From assembly GCA_033065855.1 (NCBI GenBank), contig JAVXUO010002499.1, forward strand, positions 24,148 through 88,147: 64,000 bases of DNA, in the 5' to 3' direction. The notes below the pieces were generated by a model. It was not told the origin of the DNA and made no database searches. It worked only from the letters and a program-made list of their open reading frames with translations. Within the stretch, counting starts at the first letter, position 1. Each line of letters begins with the position of its first letter. A program made the translations under genes and the position numbers. Shown piece by piece: positions 1 to 10,523 of this stretch. This DNA comes from Escallonia rubra. Taxonomy: Eukaryota > Streptophyta > Magnoliopsida > Escalloniales > Escalloniaceae.

Positions 1-505
1 TCTTTCCATGCCCAAAAACAACCCAAAAATTTCCACGTGGAAAGTTTTGCTAAAATAATGGGAGTTTTAGTTTTGCACTTTTCCTAAATCAACGTCTAAA
101 TAGCCCTAAACATTTAAAACAATGACTGCTCACTAACCCTCCACTATTCATCCTTTTCTTCACCAAAATTAGTCCCTACCGTAGTTTTTATCTCTTCTCC
201 CTTATTAACACAGCCACTCCCCTGCTACGGCTCCCCGCCCCACCCCATGGCATCCCATTCCTCCTTTTTTCCACCTCCACACTCACCTAAACACCGCAAA
301 AGCAATCAAACAACAACACACTATGGCTGCCCCAACGACAGTCTCTTTTTCCCCTCTCATTTTACACATCAAAACCCATCATAATATATCACACTCGCAA
401 ACGCACACACGAGGTCACGCCATTACTCTCCATATGTTGCCTTGCAGCAGTCCCTTCCTTTTTTGCGCTCACGCTGGCAGTCATGGCTGCTATATCTTCT
501 CTCTT
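1..505. other. Unassigned flank, no gene seen
   Basis: AT- and C-rich sequence with short open frames that show no domain or codon pattern I recognise. It ends where the reverse-oriented LTR-like element begins at 506 with TGTAACACCC. It could be intergenic DNA or part of a larger element outside the window. Confidence 0.4.
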
Positions 506-1893
506 TGTAACACCCTGGAAAATCCAGAACTCCGTCGCCCCGAACTCTCAAAATGTTAACCTACCGGATCACAACAAATCGGTTAAACCTGTTGACTAAC
601 ACATATTATAAATCATCTAATTCAGCATCAACACGTATTATAAATCATCTACTAGATTGCAAACTGGTTAGCTTAAACTATTACAGCTTAGGTCAATTGC
701 AACTCAGATTCCTAAGAACGACATTATCAGTACTGACCCGCACATGGATCTTACTACACAGTAGTGATGGGCTCCCCGGAACCTCACATAGTCTTTAACC
801 CATTCCCGAGCAATCTACTATTGACCATCACCTAAAGAAGGGAGTCAAATGAAGGGTGAGTATTTGAGAGCTCAGTAAGGTCGTACGAGGATTACAAAAA
901 AAATTACAAAATGACTCCAAAGAATCCAGCTGGCAATGATTTTCGAAATACTTCAAACGATTTGAACAACTCAATGATTTTCAAAATGATCAAAATTCAT
1001 AATAAATAGATACCAAAATAACAATAACAATCACGATGATTTCCAAACGATCAGTTTAAGATCACTACCAAAGTCATCATTTCCAAAGTACCACAAAATT
1101 TTCTCAAGGGATTTCAACACAAGCACAAATCATTCAAATATACTTTCTAATCATTTCTGTAACAATCACGGCAATATATAGTGCAGATAAAATCAAAAAT
1201 TCGCATTGCGCCTGTGCGGTCGTGACGCCATTCAGGCAAAGCCGTACACATGCATGACGTACCATAATATAATTACTAGCCCTCTTCATCGGTCAAAGAA
1301 CTAGCCTACTTCCCCGTAGGAAGCAGTAACAATCCAGCCTTATACCGCCTCCCCACATAACAGATACCCAGGTCAACACAGAAAAATCAACAATATCATT
1401 CAGCGTTAACATAAGCTCAAAATCACCAAAATCTCGAATTTCAATAACAATAACATACTGATGTAAGCCATCATTCGGAATTCCAGAAGAAAAATCACAA
1501 ATAAACAGCAAAAACGATTGCGAATAATTATCGAATTTAGGCACAAAATTTAGAAGAACGGACACAAACAATTATCAAATTTGCGCAGCATGCAATAACA
1601 GGCGAGCATCACAAGATTTCCAAATAATCAATTCAGGTTCAATATTGGTTTTTTTTTTGGCAATAACATGCTGATATCAATTCATACTTCAGAGTTCGAC
1701 GTTTGTCATAAATAAATCAAAGGAGTACGTACGAGTACGAGTTATCAAAATAAGGGTTCAGACGAAAGTCTTTACTCAGGTTTCAGATAGAATCCCTTAC
1801 CTGGATCCGCAACTAAATTGTCCTAGTCGGAAGTCTTTAGCTTTAACCTAAATGGAACAATCAATTAATTAAAATACAGTCTATATTACAATA
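506..1893 (-). mobile_element. LTR-like element (family X), left half, reverse
   Basis: Read on the minus strand this matches the right part of the solo LTR at 27908-30982. For example 540-900 corresponds to about 30600-30980, including the run around GTACGACCTTACTGAGCTC. The minus-strand end is ...GGGTGTTACA at 506, the usual inverted end of this LTR family. The sequence breaks at 1893, where element 1 begins, and resumes at 13207. No coding capacity is seen. The paralog at 29550-29570 shows the uninterrupted junction, which supports a single older element later split by insertion. Confidence 0.75.
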
Positions 1894-2147
1894 TGTTCCC
1901 AACCTATTCTGGTCGTACCCAAAGGCCCACTGTCGTCCCATTTTGCATGACACGTCCGCACAAGTAACAGTCATTTTCAATGCTCACAACCGGTCAAAGC
2001 ATGCACGCTCAAGTCACGTGCACTACTCACTTTCGTCACATTACTTCGTCACTAAGAAGCCCAATTTTGCACGAAGCCTTATCACGCTTCGACCGTCGCG
2101 CTTCGACCGTCTCCCGTCGATGCGCCATGGCACTTGCCCAAGGAGGT

Positions 2148-2360
2148 TGGCCTTAGCCTCCCCCTTGGGGTCGGCCTCGGCCTTGGCCTCCCCCTTGGGG
2201 TCGGCCTCGGCCTTGGCCTTCCCCTTGGGGTCGGCCTTGGCCTCCCCATTAGGGTAGGCCTCGGCCTCGCCATTGGGGTCGGCCTCACCCTCGCCATTGG
2301 GGTCGGCCTCGGCCTCCCCATTGGGGTCGGCCTCGGCCTCCCCATGAGGTTGGCCTTGGC
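2148..2360 (+). repeat. GGCCTCGGCCT-type direct repeats in 5' LTR
   Basis: Imperfect tandem units built on CCCCTTGGGGTCGGCCTCGG, mixing GCCATTGGGG and CCCCTTGGGG variants. The array keeps frames open on both strands and explains several spurious overlapping open frames here. The matching array in the 3' LTR is at about 9275-9440 with a different mix of variants. Confidence 0.8.
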
Positions 2361-2506
2361 CTTCCCCGAAGGGTTGGCCTCTGGCCTCCATCCTTAGCAC
2401 ATTCACTTCTCTTCAAGGGACCGTACATAACTCCGCGATCCCCGAAGGGCTGGCCTTTGGCCTTCATCCTTAGCACATTCACTTCTTTTCAAGGGACCAT
2501 ACATAA

Positions 2507-2640
2507 CTCCGCGACCCTCGTCGCCCCGACACAACTCCGCGACCCCCCTCCCCAAGACACAACTCCGCGACCCCCCTCGCCCGGACACAACCCCGCGCCC
2601 CCCGCCGCCCGCACACAACTCCGCGACCCCTGTTGCCGGC
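2507..2640 (+). repeat. 28-bp tandem repeat, 5 copies (5' LTR)
   Basis: Five units of about 28 bp beginning AACTCCGCGACCCCC and containing a GTCGCCCGGACAC-like tail. The same array in the 3' LTR (9507-9734) has eight more uniform copies. No unique spacers separate the units, so this is not CRISPR-like. Confidence 0.85.
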
Positions 2641-2996
2641 GTTCGGGCGCCACACTTCAACACTCCGCCACGTCTATGCACCGCGCCGCTGATACAGCCG
2701 TGCCCCTAGGCTCTCTGTCACACTACCTTGCTCCCGCACACCATACGCACTATGTCGCGCCCATGCGCCACCATTGACACAAACGTGCCCCTCGGTACCT
2801 TACGCACTCCGTCGCGCCCATTTCCCGGCGCCACTAACACAGACGTGCCCCAAACACCTTACACACTTCATCGCGCCCATGCGCCACAATCATGTCATCA
2901 TACCCTCGGGCACCACACTCATTTATCACACCATGCGCACCTTGCCTTGGTCATGGAACATGCTTCAACCCCGTCTTCGAAGTGTACATCATCCTA

Positions 2997-3480
2997 CGGG
3001 GATAGGCGACTCCTCCGGGACGTTATCTCTGCCAGGGAGCTCTTCAACTCCCCTTCCGCCAGGTAGACGGCTCCTCTGGGATGCTACCTTGACTCGCTCC
3101 GAGTGCTCCGGCACAAGGACTCACCCGCGGGGATAGGCGACTCCTCCGGGACACTATCTCTGCCAGGGAGCTCTTCAACTCCCCTTCCGCCAGGTAGACG
3201 GCTCCTCCGGGATGCTACCTCGGCCAGTCGGGTAGACGGCTCCTCCGGGATGCTACCTTGACTCGCTCCAAGTGCTCCGGCATAAGGACTTACCCGTAGG
3301 GATAGGCAATTCCTCCAGGACATTATCTCCGCCAGGGAGCTCCAAGTGCTTCGGCACGAAGACTCCCCTTCTACAAGGTAGACGGCTCCTCCGAGATGCT
3401 ACCTTGGCCGGCCAGGTAGACGGCTCCTTCGGGATGCTACCTCGGCTTGCGGAATAGGCAACTCTTCCGGGACACTATCT
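2997..3480 (+). repeat. Long imperfect direct repeats in 5' LTR
   Basis: Alternating blocks of GGGGATAGGCGACTCCTCC and GGTAGACGGCTCCTCCGGG, about 125 bp per full unit, three to four diverged units. The 3' LTR has the corresponding array at 10078-10510 and continues it after the solo LTR at 12345-12490. Confidence 0.75.
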
Positions 3481-3881
3481 CTGTCAGGGTGCCTGCGTGA
3501 CCAGCCTACGTGTTCCGACACTGGGGGCTTGCATCGGCACCCCTGGGACTATGACCCCCGGGTCACTCCGAGACGGGAGCAGGTCTTCGGAGGGCATCGC
3601 GCCTAGTTCACCTGGCAGTTGGGCGTCGGGTCTTCCCCACCGCTGCCAGGCCTGTGGGACTCTGCAAGGGCTTGGATTGGAGGCTAGATCAAGGGGTTCT
3701 CTGGCCACACTGACGTTGTGGGAGCCAGTCTTTCCAGACAGACAGAGCGACGCTGTGAAGAGCAGGCCGAGTGAATATGCGATCCGACAGTCCGTGGAGA
3801 ACCGGCACCCGTGGACCCCCCGGTGATGTGTCACTCCCGGGGAGCGCCACTTGTCAGTTTATGACATCATCATCTCAATCT

Positions 3882-3891
3882 CTATAAATAG
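3882..3891 (+). promoter_or_regulatory. TATA box, 5' LTR of element 1
   Basis: CTATAAATAG lies 323 bp before the LTR end and is kept at the same relative place in the other LTRs: a degraded version near 12886 in this element's 3' LTR, and 32704 and 51111 in element 3. It marks the probable U3/R boundary of the LTR promoter. Confidence 0.7.
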
Positions 3892-4205
3892 AGGTCTTGA
3901 GAATTCATTTGGGGGACTTTTTCTTCACTCTCTCATATTTTCATTTTCCCACTCTAGAATCCTAGAGAGAGACAGATACAAGACCCTGACTTTGGACCTA
4001 AGCATCGGACTGTGACTGTCGTCGTATATTCATCCTGCGCCATCGCCCTCGCAGCACTGCCACCCTCAGGCTCTGTCTGGGAAGCCCTTGGTCTCTGCCC
4101 TTGTTCCACCCTTGCTGTGTCCTACATCAATATACTTGGAAGCTGACTCAGACTGCAGCCTTTGTGGCACCTCCACGTAAGTACGAACCCACTTTCCTTG
4201 GCATC

Positions 4206-4226
4206 ATTTTGGCGACTCTGCTGGGG
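4206..4226 (+). promoter_or_regulatory. Primer-binding site of element 1
   Basis: TTTTGGCGACTCTGCTGGGG follows the LTR end directly. The same motif follows the 5' LTR in element 3 (33057 on) and, reversed, in element 2 (19736-19757). Position and conservation identify it as the minus-strand primer site; I did not determine which tRNA it pairs with. Confidence 0.75.
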
Positions 4227-4273
4227 AGGTGAGCATCGTACTGCAGTCTGTCTATCTTCCGCACTCAGTCTCC

Positions 4274-6013
4274 ATGCCTAGACAACGAAAAGTTACGAGG
4301 GCTGCCAGCCAGGGCCTTATCCATGCCGTGCAAGAAGTGGACCACTCGGGTGAACAAGAGGGGACCAGTGTTGTGCGTCCCCAAGACCAGCCACAAACTA
4401 CCGCACCTGACATACAAGTTGCAGTCAATGCGGCCATCCAGCAGTTTTTGCCCACTATAGCCACTCTTATGACAGCCATCTTAGAAATGCAAAAATCAAT
4501 CCAAGTCTTGACTTCACAATCACCGACTTCCCGAAGCCTTAGAGCTCTGCACCCTGTGCCCATTACTCACCCCGTGTCATCCCAAGCTCCAGGTTTGGCC
4601 CCTCCTGCTCATATCCAACCTTCAGGGCCTGGGCTAGTTTTGGACACTGCTCAGGTCCCAGTGTCGCGACCACCGCTGCCTTGGTCCTCCGGGCCCTCGA
4701 CAGTAGAACTCGCGGCACCTCAGCCCATGGCGCCACGCCTTGCCCTTGCTCGAAGCACTTCTGAGACTCACGAATCAATTGATATGGAGCCTAACCCGAA
4801 CATAACTAGTCGAAACCTAAACACAAGTCATTCCCCCGGCTTACTCCAGTCGACCTTTTTTGACGACCGGCCTCCAGCAGCTGACACTACCCATGTGCAA
4901 ACCATGCCCCAACAAGTTGCTCACCACCACCAACCCCTCTCTACCATCGTCATCCCCTCAATGCCTCAGGTTGTACCGTTTGGGGGCTCTGGTGCCCGAA
5001 TAATCCCCACATGGCACAAACCCTCACATGCGTCGTACGTCACCAAGCATGACTTAGATGCCCTCCTTCACCGTCTCAAGCAGTCATCCTTACCTCACTC
5101 CCCCTCTAAGCTGTCAGGCCATGCTCCCTACTCTGGCAGCCTCGCTACCAAGCCTTACCCCGTCAAGTACAAGCAACCATCCTTCACCTTGTTCAACGGA
5201 AATGAAGGCAACGCCCGCGAGCCTCTCACCCGTTTTGCTGGCTCCCTAGAGCACTACGAGGAGGACGACACTTTGAAGCTTCGGGAATTTCACAAGTCCC
5301 TGACTGGCCTCGTCTACTCTTGGTATCATCAGATTCCTGACAGTACTATCCACTCATGGTCTGGCATGGTCCAGCGCTTCCTTGACAAATTTCACTATGA
5401 GACGGAACATGTGACCATCGTTGACATTGTCGGGATCCGCCAGAATCCCGGGGAAGACCTCAACACCTATGTTACGCGATTTCATCACAAGTGCTTGGAG
5501 TGCACTGACTTCAGCAAGGATGAAACCCTTGTACCCATTTGCATCAAGAACATGAAGGACACCTACAGGGTCTACCTTGAAAACCTCCAGCTTCGGTCTT
5601 GGGGACATCTCAAGGAAGCTGCACGACGCACCTATGACTCGGTCGGTCCGTCAAAGACCCCAAAGCCACAAACTCATATTACCCTGGCCGCGACGATAGA
5701 AGCAGCCAGTAACGACGACAACAACCGTAAGTGTCAGTCCCAAGAAAAGGATGGACGCCCTGACAAGAGAGGGCAGCCAATGCCTGCCCCGAAATACCCG
5801 TGTGACTTGAAGACTGTTAGAACTCTCCTCAAGACATGGATCGACGATAATGCCATAACCCTGCCCAATGCCAACATTGAACCTACCTCAGAAGAGTTAG
5901 CCCGTCCTAACTACTGCCCCTATCATCGGAAGGTCGGTCATGGCCTCAAGTGGTGCAGGGGCCTCAAGTTTGTCTTCGCCGACAAGATTGCGTCCGGAGA
6001 GCTCAAACTCTAA
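4274..6013 (+). CDS. gag: Gag polyprotein, uninterrupted
   Basis: 579-residue Gag, the capsid/nucleocapsid protein that packages retrotransposon RNA in cytoplasmic particles. The frame is open from a GTG at 4229, but the ATG at 4274 (MPRQRKVTRA) is preferred because element 2 has a matching ATG start (MPQQRTATRT). Residues 1-290 are proline- and glutamine-rich and low in complexity. About 310-415 is the retrotransposon gag core (LTRFAGSLEHY, LREFHKSLTG, WYHQIP, FLDKFHYE). At about 548-561 there is a single knuckle of the form C-X2-H-X4-H-X4-C (CPYHRKVGHGLKWC), a variant of the usual CCHC. It ends at 6013 with no protease in frame. The homologous gag of element 3 is broken, so this dependent element carries the better-preserved copy. 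Confidence 0.85.
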   Translation: MPRQRKVTRAASQGLIHAVQEVDHSGEQEGTSVVRPQDQPQTTAPDIQVAVNAAIQQFLPTIATLMTAILEMQKSIQVLTSQSPTSRSLRALHPVPITHPVSSQAPGLAPPAHIQPSGPGLVLDTAQVPVSRPPLPWSSGPSTVELAAPQPMAPRLALARSTSETHESIDMEPNPNITSRNLNTSHSPGLLQSTFFDDRPPAADTTHVQTMPQQVAHHHQPLSTIVIPSMPQVVPFGGSGARIIPTWHKPSHASYVTKHDLDALLHRLKQSSLPHSPSKLSGHAPYSGSLATKPYPVKYKQPSFTLFNGNEGNAREPLTRFAGSLEHYEEDDTLKLREFHKSLTGLVYSWYHQIPDSTIHSWSGMVQRFLDKFHYETEHVTIVDIVGIRQNPGEDLNTYVTRFHHKCLECTDFSKDETLVPICIKNMKDTYRVYLENLQLRSWGHLKEAARRTYDSVGPSKTPKPQTHITLAATIEAASNDDNNRKCQSQEKDGRPDKRGQPMPAPKYPCDLKTVRTLLKTWIDDNAITLPNANIEPTSEELARPNYCPYHRKVGHGLKWCRGLKFVFADKIASGELKL

Positions 6014-8393
6014 GTACGAGACATATGACTCACCCGACCAAGCCTTGGCATGCCTTAGTGCATTTTCCACACTTGTAATTTTTTCGTTCATTTTGCAAGT
6101 TTTCATGTACGTCATACCCATGTATCAAGGCATGTTGCTTATCCTTCGTTATCAATGAAGTTACATTTTCCAGACTTAGAAAAATTTCAAGCTACATTGC
6201 TCTTACACAAGTCTATTGACATCACCCTTCATGCCATCACCCACTCCCTTGGGGGCTTCACCCCTTCCCAATCCCTTCGGCCTCACATTGCAACGACTTG
6301 GTACGTGGTGCGCGGGGTGGCTCGAGCCGCGCTACTACGGTTGCATCATCACCCTTCATTTACTTTTCTTGACACTTAGAAAAATTTTCATTTTTTTCGC
6401 AACCGGTCATCGATGATCGTCCTCAGTGGTCTCCCTCGGCATCCTTGTCTCAGCCCAACACTTAGAAACAAATTTCATTTTTTCCCAGTCGGGTCACCAC
6501 CCTCAACGGCCTCCCCTTAGCATCCTTGCCCGAACTCAAAAAAAAAATTCAATACTTAGAATTTTTTTCAAGTTTTTCATCTTCCCCACTACTCCCCACA
6601 TTCATGCTTTCATCACTCTCCCTCTCACATTTTCCTCTCCTCCCTCACCATCCAACACCCCATCACCTTTTCCCCACTTCATACACAACTTCTCCCTTTC
6701 TAATGAAAAAATTCTCATTATTCTCCCATCTCATTCCTCTCTTTCTCTTCTTTTACATTGTGAAAATCTTCATTGGGGGCTCCCTCTTAGGGCTGCCAAA
6801 AAAAAATTCAAATTTCAAATTAAAAAAAAAAAAATCTGGGCAAACCCTACCCGCGAACCCAGATGACCCCGCGCGCCCGAACCGATCCGACTCGTGACCC
6901 GCGCCTCCTCTCTCTCTCTCTGCGCCCAGCTCCCCAACCCAAAACCGACCCACCCGACCCGCGTCATCCCCCAAACTCTAACCCTACTAACCCTAATTCT
7001 TTTCTCATCTCTTTCTCTTTCTCTTCACCATGCGCGGCCGACGCCCTCTTCTCCTTGCGGCGCCGCAGCCCCTCGGCCTCGCCATTCGGCCGGCAGCCCC
7101 CCTCGCCGGCAACGACCCCCCCGGCCGCACCTCCTTCTCCTTCCCCCCCTCGGCCTCGCGCCGCGGCACCCTGTCCACCCCGTATTCCCCTTCTTTCCCC
7201 TTCCTTTTTCCCCTCCATCTTCCCCCTCCCCTTCTTCGGCCTCGGCCTCCCCAACCCCCTCCCAAAGGCCGACCCCGACCCCTCCCCCTTCCTCTCTCCT
7301 CTCCTCCTTCCCACTTCCCCTCTCCCGTTCTCCCCAAGCTCGACCTCGGCCTCCCCAACCCCCTCCCCTCCTTCGGCCTCGGCCTCGGCCTCGGCCTCCC
7401 CAACCCTGTCCCATAGGCCGACCCCGCCCCCCTCCTTCCCCCATTCCCCTCCCCTCCTCCCTCTTCCCCTTCCTCCTCCGCCCCCTCCCTCGGCCTCGGC
7501 CTCACCCACGTTCAGCTTTGGCCACCCCGCCCTCTCCCCCCTCGGCCTCAGCCTCCCCAACCCCCTCCCCAAGGCCGACCCCCCGCCTTGACCAAAGCCG
7601 ACCCCCACGCCCCACCCAAGGCCGAGGCCGACCCCTCCCCCTCTTCAACCTTTGGCCTTCATCCCTCTCCCTCCCCCTCATTCCCTTCCCTTCCCCACGC
7701 CCCTAGCCCACCGCGGCAGCCCGCCGCCGCCACTTCTCCACCCATCTCTTCTCCATTATTCTTCACCCACCACAAGCTCGGCCTCGGCCTCGGCCAAAGG
7801 GCCTTGGTTGGCTGGCCTTGGCCCTTCATCCTCATACCCCCCCCCCCTTACTCCATCGCTCGCTCCATGCCAACTTTCGGCCTCCCCAAACCAATGCCAC
7901 CCATTTCGGCCTCCCCCACACCAAGGCCACCCATTTTGGCTTTCCCAAAACCATGGCCCTCACCTTCAAGAACCCCCCCATCCCTTCTTTCCCTTCATCA
8001 CCTTCGCCCCGCCCACCTTCACGCCACGCCCGACAACCATCACCAACCATCCTCACACGCATGAAAAAAAAATCATCATGACGACCAACGCGCACCCCCT
8101 CCACAACCCCTTCACTTCAGTCACCACACCCAAGTCCACCCCGCCACCTTCGAACTTCAACCTTCACATCATGGCCGACATCCAGGGCCGGTAACTTCAA
8201 ATTTTTTTTTTTGCAACATAGACCGACATGCATTGCTCGCGCCCCTGCGCCCGTCGTGGACTGCCCCTGCATCGCAACGCCCGATCGCGCACATCACGCC
8301 CCTACACATTTCATACTTTTTTACACTTAGAAATTTTTTTGCAAATTTGATCACATCCCGTGTGACGACGTCTTCTCACATCAACATCCTTGG

Positions 8394-8425
8394 TAGGTGG
8401 TGCGCGAGGTACCTCGAACCACCTA
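8394..8425. repeat. Palindromic motif, copy 1
   Basis: A 32-bp sequence with perfect 8-bp outer arms (TAGGTGGT / ACCACCTA) enclosing the perfect 12-bp palindrome CGAGGTACCTCG. Related copies lie at 6302-6335, 8857-8888, 17268-17299 (element 2) and 19448-19480 (element 2), so it is a recurring module of these two elements rather than a chance hit. Confidence 0.8.
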
Positions 8426-8457
8426 CTCCAACTCATTATTCGACGCTCGTCTTCCGT

Positions 8458-8703
8458 CGCCCGGGCGCCGTCTCCGCGACCCCCGTCGCCAGCGCCCGGG
8501 CGCCGTCTCCGCGACCCCCGTCGCCAGCGCCCGGGCGCCGTCTCCGCGACCCCCGTCGCCAGCGCCCGGGCGCCGTCTCTGCGACCCTCATCGCCAGCGC
8601 CCGTGCACCGTCTCGGCGACCCCTATCACCAGCGCCTGTGCGTCGTCTCCGTGACCCCCGTCACTAGCGCCCGTGCGTCGTCTCCGCAACCCCCGTCTCC
8701 AAG
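8458..8703 (+). repeat. 35-bp tandem repeat, about 7 copies
   Basis: Unit CCGGGCGCCGTCTCCGCGAC plus CCCCGTCGCCAGCGC, exactly 35 bp from 8461 to 8496 to 8531. The first four copies are nearly identical; copies become more diverged to the right. Because 35 is not a multiple of three, all three forward frames stay open, which accounts for the overlapping arginine/proline-rich open frames here. Confidence 0.88.
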
Positions 8704-8856
8704 GCCCGTGGGCCGTCCGTGATGTTGGTCGCCCAACGCCTGGGTGACGTCGTTGCGACACTCGTCGTCCTTCGCCCAGGCGCCGTTTACGTGCTCGCGC
8801 CTCTGCGCCCTATCATCATGCCCTTGCGTCAACACCCAATCATCACAAGACTTTCG

Positions 8857-8888
8857 TAGGTGGTGCACGAGGTAGGTCGAGCCACCTA
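8857..8888. repeat. Palindromic motif, copy 2
   Basis: Second copy of the motif at 8394, with 7 of 8 outer-arm matches and 10 of 12 in the inner palindrome. It sits on the right side of the 35-bp array, so the array is bracketed by the two copies. Confidence 0.7.
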
Positions 8889-9004
8889 TTCTTCATCATC
8901 ATCATGCATTGACAACGTCAACAACTCGCCGGCCAAACAACATCAAAATCTTGCTACGTGTTTATGCGTGTGGTGCCCGCTCGGGTTGCCCCTCCGCGCA
9001 CACC

Positions 9005-9020
9005 ACACACAGGGGGCTTA
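9005..9020 (+). promoter_or_regulatory. Polypurine tract of element 1
   Basis: CACACACAGGGGGCTTA-type sequence directly before the 3' LTR start. The same context, including about 50 bp upstream (TTTATGCGTG and GCCCGCTCGGGTTG), precedes the 3' LTR in element 2 (reversed, 16890 on) and element 3 (49685-49697). This conservation supports it as the plus-strand priming site. Confidence 0.7.
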
Positions 9021-9506
9021 TGTTCCCAACCTATTCTGGTCGTACCCAAAGGCCCACTGTGGTCCCATTTTGCACGACACGTCCGCACAAGCAACAGTCA
9101 TTTTCAACGCTCACAACCGGTCAAAGCATGCACGCTCAAGTCACGTGCACTTCTCACTTTCGTCACGTTACTTCGTCACTGAGAAGCTCATTTTCACACG
9201 AAGCCTTATCACGCTTCGTCCGTAGCACTTCGCCCGTTACCTGTCGATGCGCCATGGCACTTGCCCAAGGAGGTTGGCCTTGGCCTCCCCCTTGGGGTCG
9301 GCCTCGGCCTTGGCCTTCCCCTTGGGGTCGGCCTCGGCCTCGGCCTCGCCATTGGGGTCGGCCTCGGCCTCGCCATTGGGGTCGGCCTCGGCCTCGCCAT
9401 TGGGGTCGGCCTCGGCCTCCCCATGAGGTTGGCCTTGGCCTTCCCCGAAGGGTTGGCCTCTGGCCTCCATCCTTAGCACATTCACTTCTCTTCAAGGGAC
9501 CATACA

Positions 9507-9734
9507 CAACTCCGCGACCCCCGTCGCCCGGACACAACTCCGCGACCCCGTCGCCCGGACACAACTCCGCGACCCCCGTCGCCCGGACACAACTCCGCGA
9601 CCCCCGTCGCCCGGACACAACTCCGCGACCCCCGTCGCCCGGACACAACTCCGCGACCCCCGTCGCCCGGACACAACTCTGCGACCCCGTCGCCCGGACA
9701 CAACTCCGCGACCCCCGTCGCCGGCGTCCGGGCG
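9507..9734 (+). repeat. 28-bp tandem repeat, 8 copies (3' LTR)
   Basis: Eight units of 27-28 bp starting AACTCCGCGACCCCC with a GTCGCCCGGACAC tail, more uniform than the five-copy array of the 5' LTR. The two LTRs were identical at insertion, so copy number changed afterwards. Confidence 0.87.
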
Positions 9735-10077
9735 CCGCACTTCAACACTCCGCCGCGCCCGTGCGCCGCGCCGCTGATACAGTCGTGCCCCCAGGCTCTC
9801 TGTCACACTACCATGCCCCCACACACCACACGCACTATGTCGCGCCCATGCGCCACCATTGACACAAATGTGCCCCCCGGCACCTTACACACTCTGTCGC
9901 GCCCATGCGCCACGCCACTACTACAAACGTGCCCTCGACACCTTACTCACTTTATCGCGTCCATGCGCCACAATCATATCATCATGCCCCCGGGCACCAC
10001 ACTTATTCATCACACCATGCGCACCTTGCCTTGGTCATGGAACATGCTTCAACCCACTCTCCGGAGTGTACATCATC

Positions 10078-10510
10078 CTGCGGGGATAGGCGACTCCTCC
10101 GGGACACTATCTCTGCCAGGGAGCTCTTCAATTCCCCTTCCGCCAGGTAGACGGCTCCTCCGGGATGCTACCTCAGCCAGTCGGGTAGACGGCTCCTCCG
10201 GGATGCTACCTTGACTCGCTCCGAGTGCTCCGGCACAAGGACTCACCCGCGGGGATAGGCGACTCCTCCGGGACACTATCTCTGCCAGGGAGCTCTTCAA
10301 CTCCCCTTCCGCCAGGTAGATGGCTCCTTCGGGATGCTACCTCGGCCAGTCGGGTAGACGGCTCCTCCGGGATGCTACCTTGACTCGCTCCGAGTGCTCC
10401 GGCACAAGGACTCACCTGCGGGGATAGGCGACTCCTCCAGGACACTATCTGTGCCAGGGAGCTTTTCAACTCCCATTCCGCCAGGTAGACGGCTCCTGCG
10501 GGATGCTACC
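10078..10510 (+). repeat. Long imperfect direct repeats in 3' LTR
   Basis: Three to four units of about 125 bp built of GGGGATAGGCGACTCCTCC and GGTAGACGGCTCC blocks, matching 2997-3480 in the 5' LTR. Confidence 0.75.
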
Positions 10511-10523
10511 TTGGCTCGCTCCA

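Larger units (their letters stand above)
1894..4205 (+). repeat. 5' LTR of element 1
   Basis: Starts TGTTCCCAACCTATTC and ends CTTTCCTTGGCATC just before the primer site. It contains three blocks of direct repeats (2148-2360, 2507-2640, 2997-3480), a TATA box near 3882 and a conserved TCTAGAATCCTAGAGAGA stretch after it. It aligns with 9021-13201 through its whole length except for repeat-number differences and the solo LTR inserted in the other copy. Confidence 0.88.
6014..8940 (+). other. Non-coding GC-rich spacer of element 1
   Basis: About 2.9 kb replaces pol. 6014-6150 is AT-rich sequence after the gag stop. 6170-6760 has repeated ACTTAGAAA/poly-T motifs (6176, 6376, 6459, 6552). 6850-8050 is extremely C-rich with GGCCTCGGCCTCCCC-type units, giving long but meaningless open frames on both strands. 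8325 has another ACTTAGAAA motif, followed by a palindrome (8394), a 35-bp tandem array and a second palindrome (8857). Parts are found reversed in element 2 (16906-19600). No protein domain is recognisable. Confidence 0.75.

Noticed and set aside
2041-2777. Open frames in the 5' LTR of element 1
   Set aside because: Shadows of GC-rich LTR repeats; the corresponding frames are not kept in the 3' LTR.
6863-7706. Long open frames on both strands (up to 270 codons) rich in proline/alanine or glycine/arginine
   Set aside because: The region is an extreme C-rich repeat with few stop codons on either strand; at least five overlapping frames are open at once and none has a domain. Composition explains them.
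8233-8722. Three overlapping forward open frames encoding RPPSPAPGRR-type repeats
   Set aside because: They translate a 35-bp tandem array; 35 is not a multiple of three, so every frame stays open.
9507-9734. CRISPR-like array of 28-bp repeats
   Set aside because: Units are head to tail with no spacers, in a plant LTR, and variable between the two LTRs.
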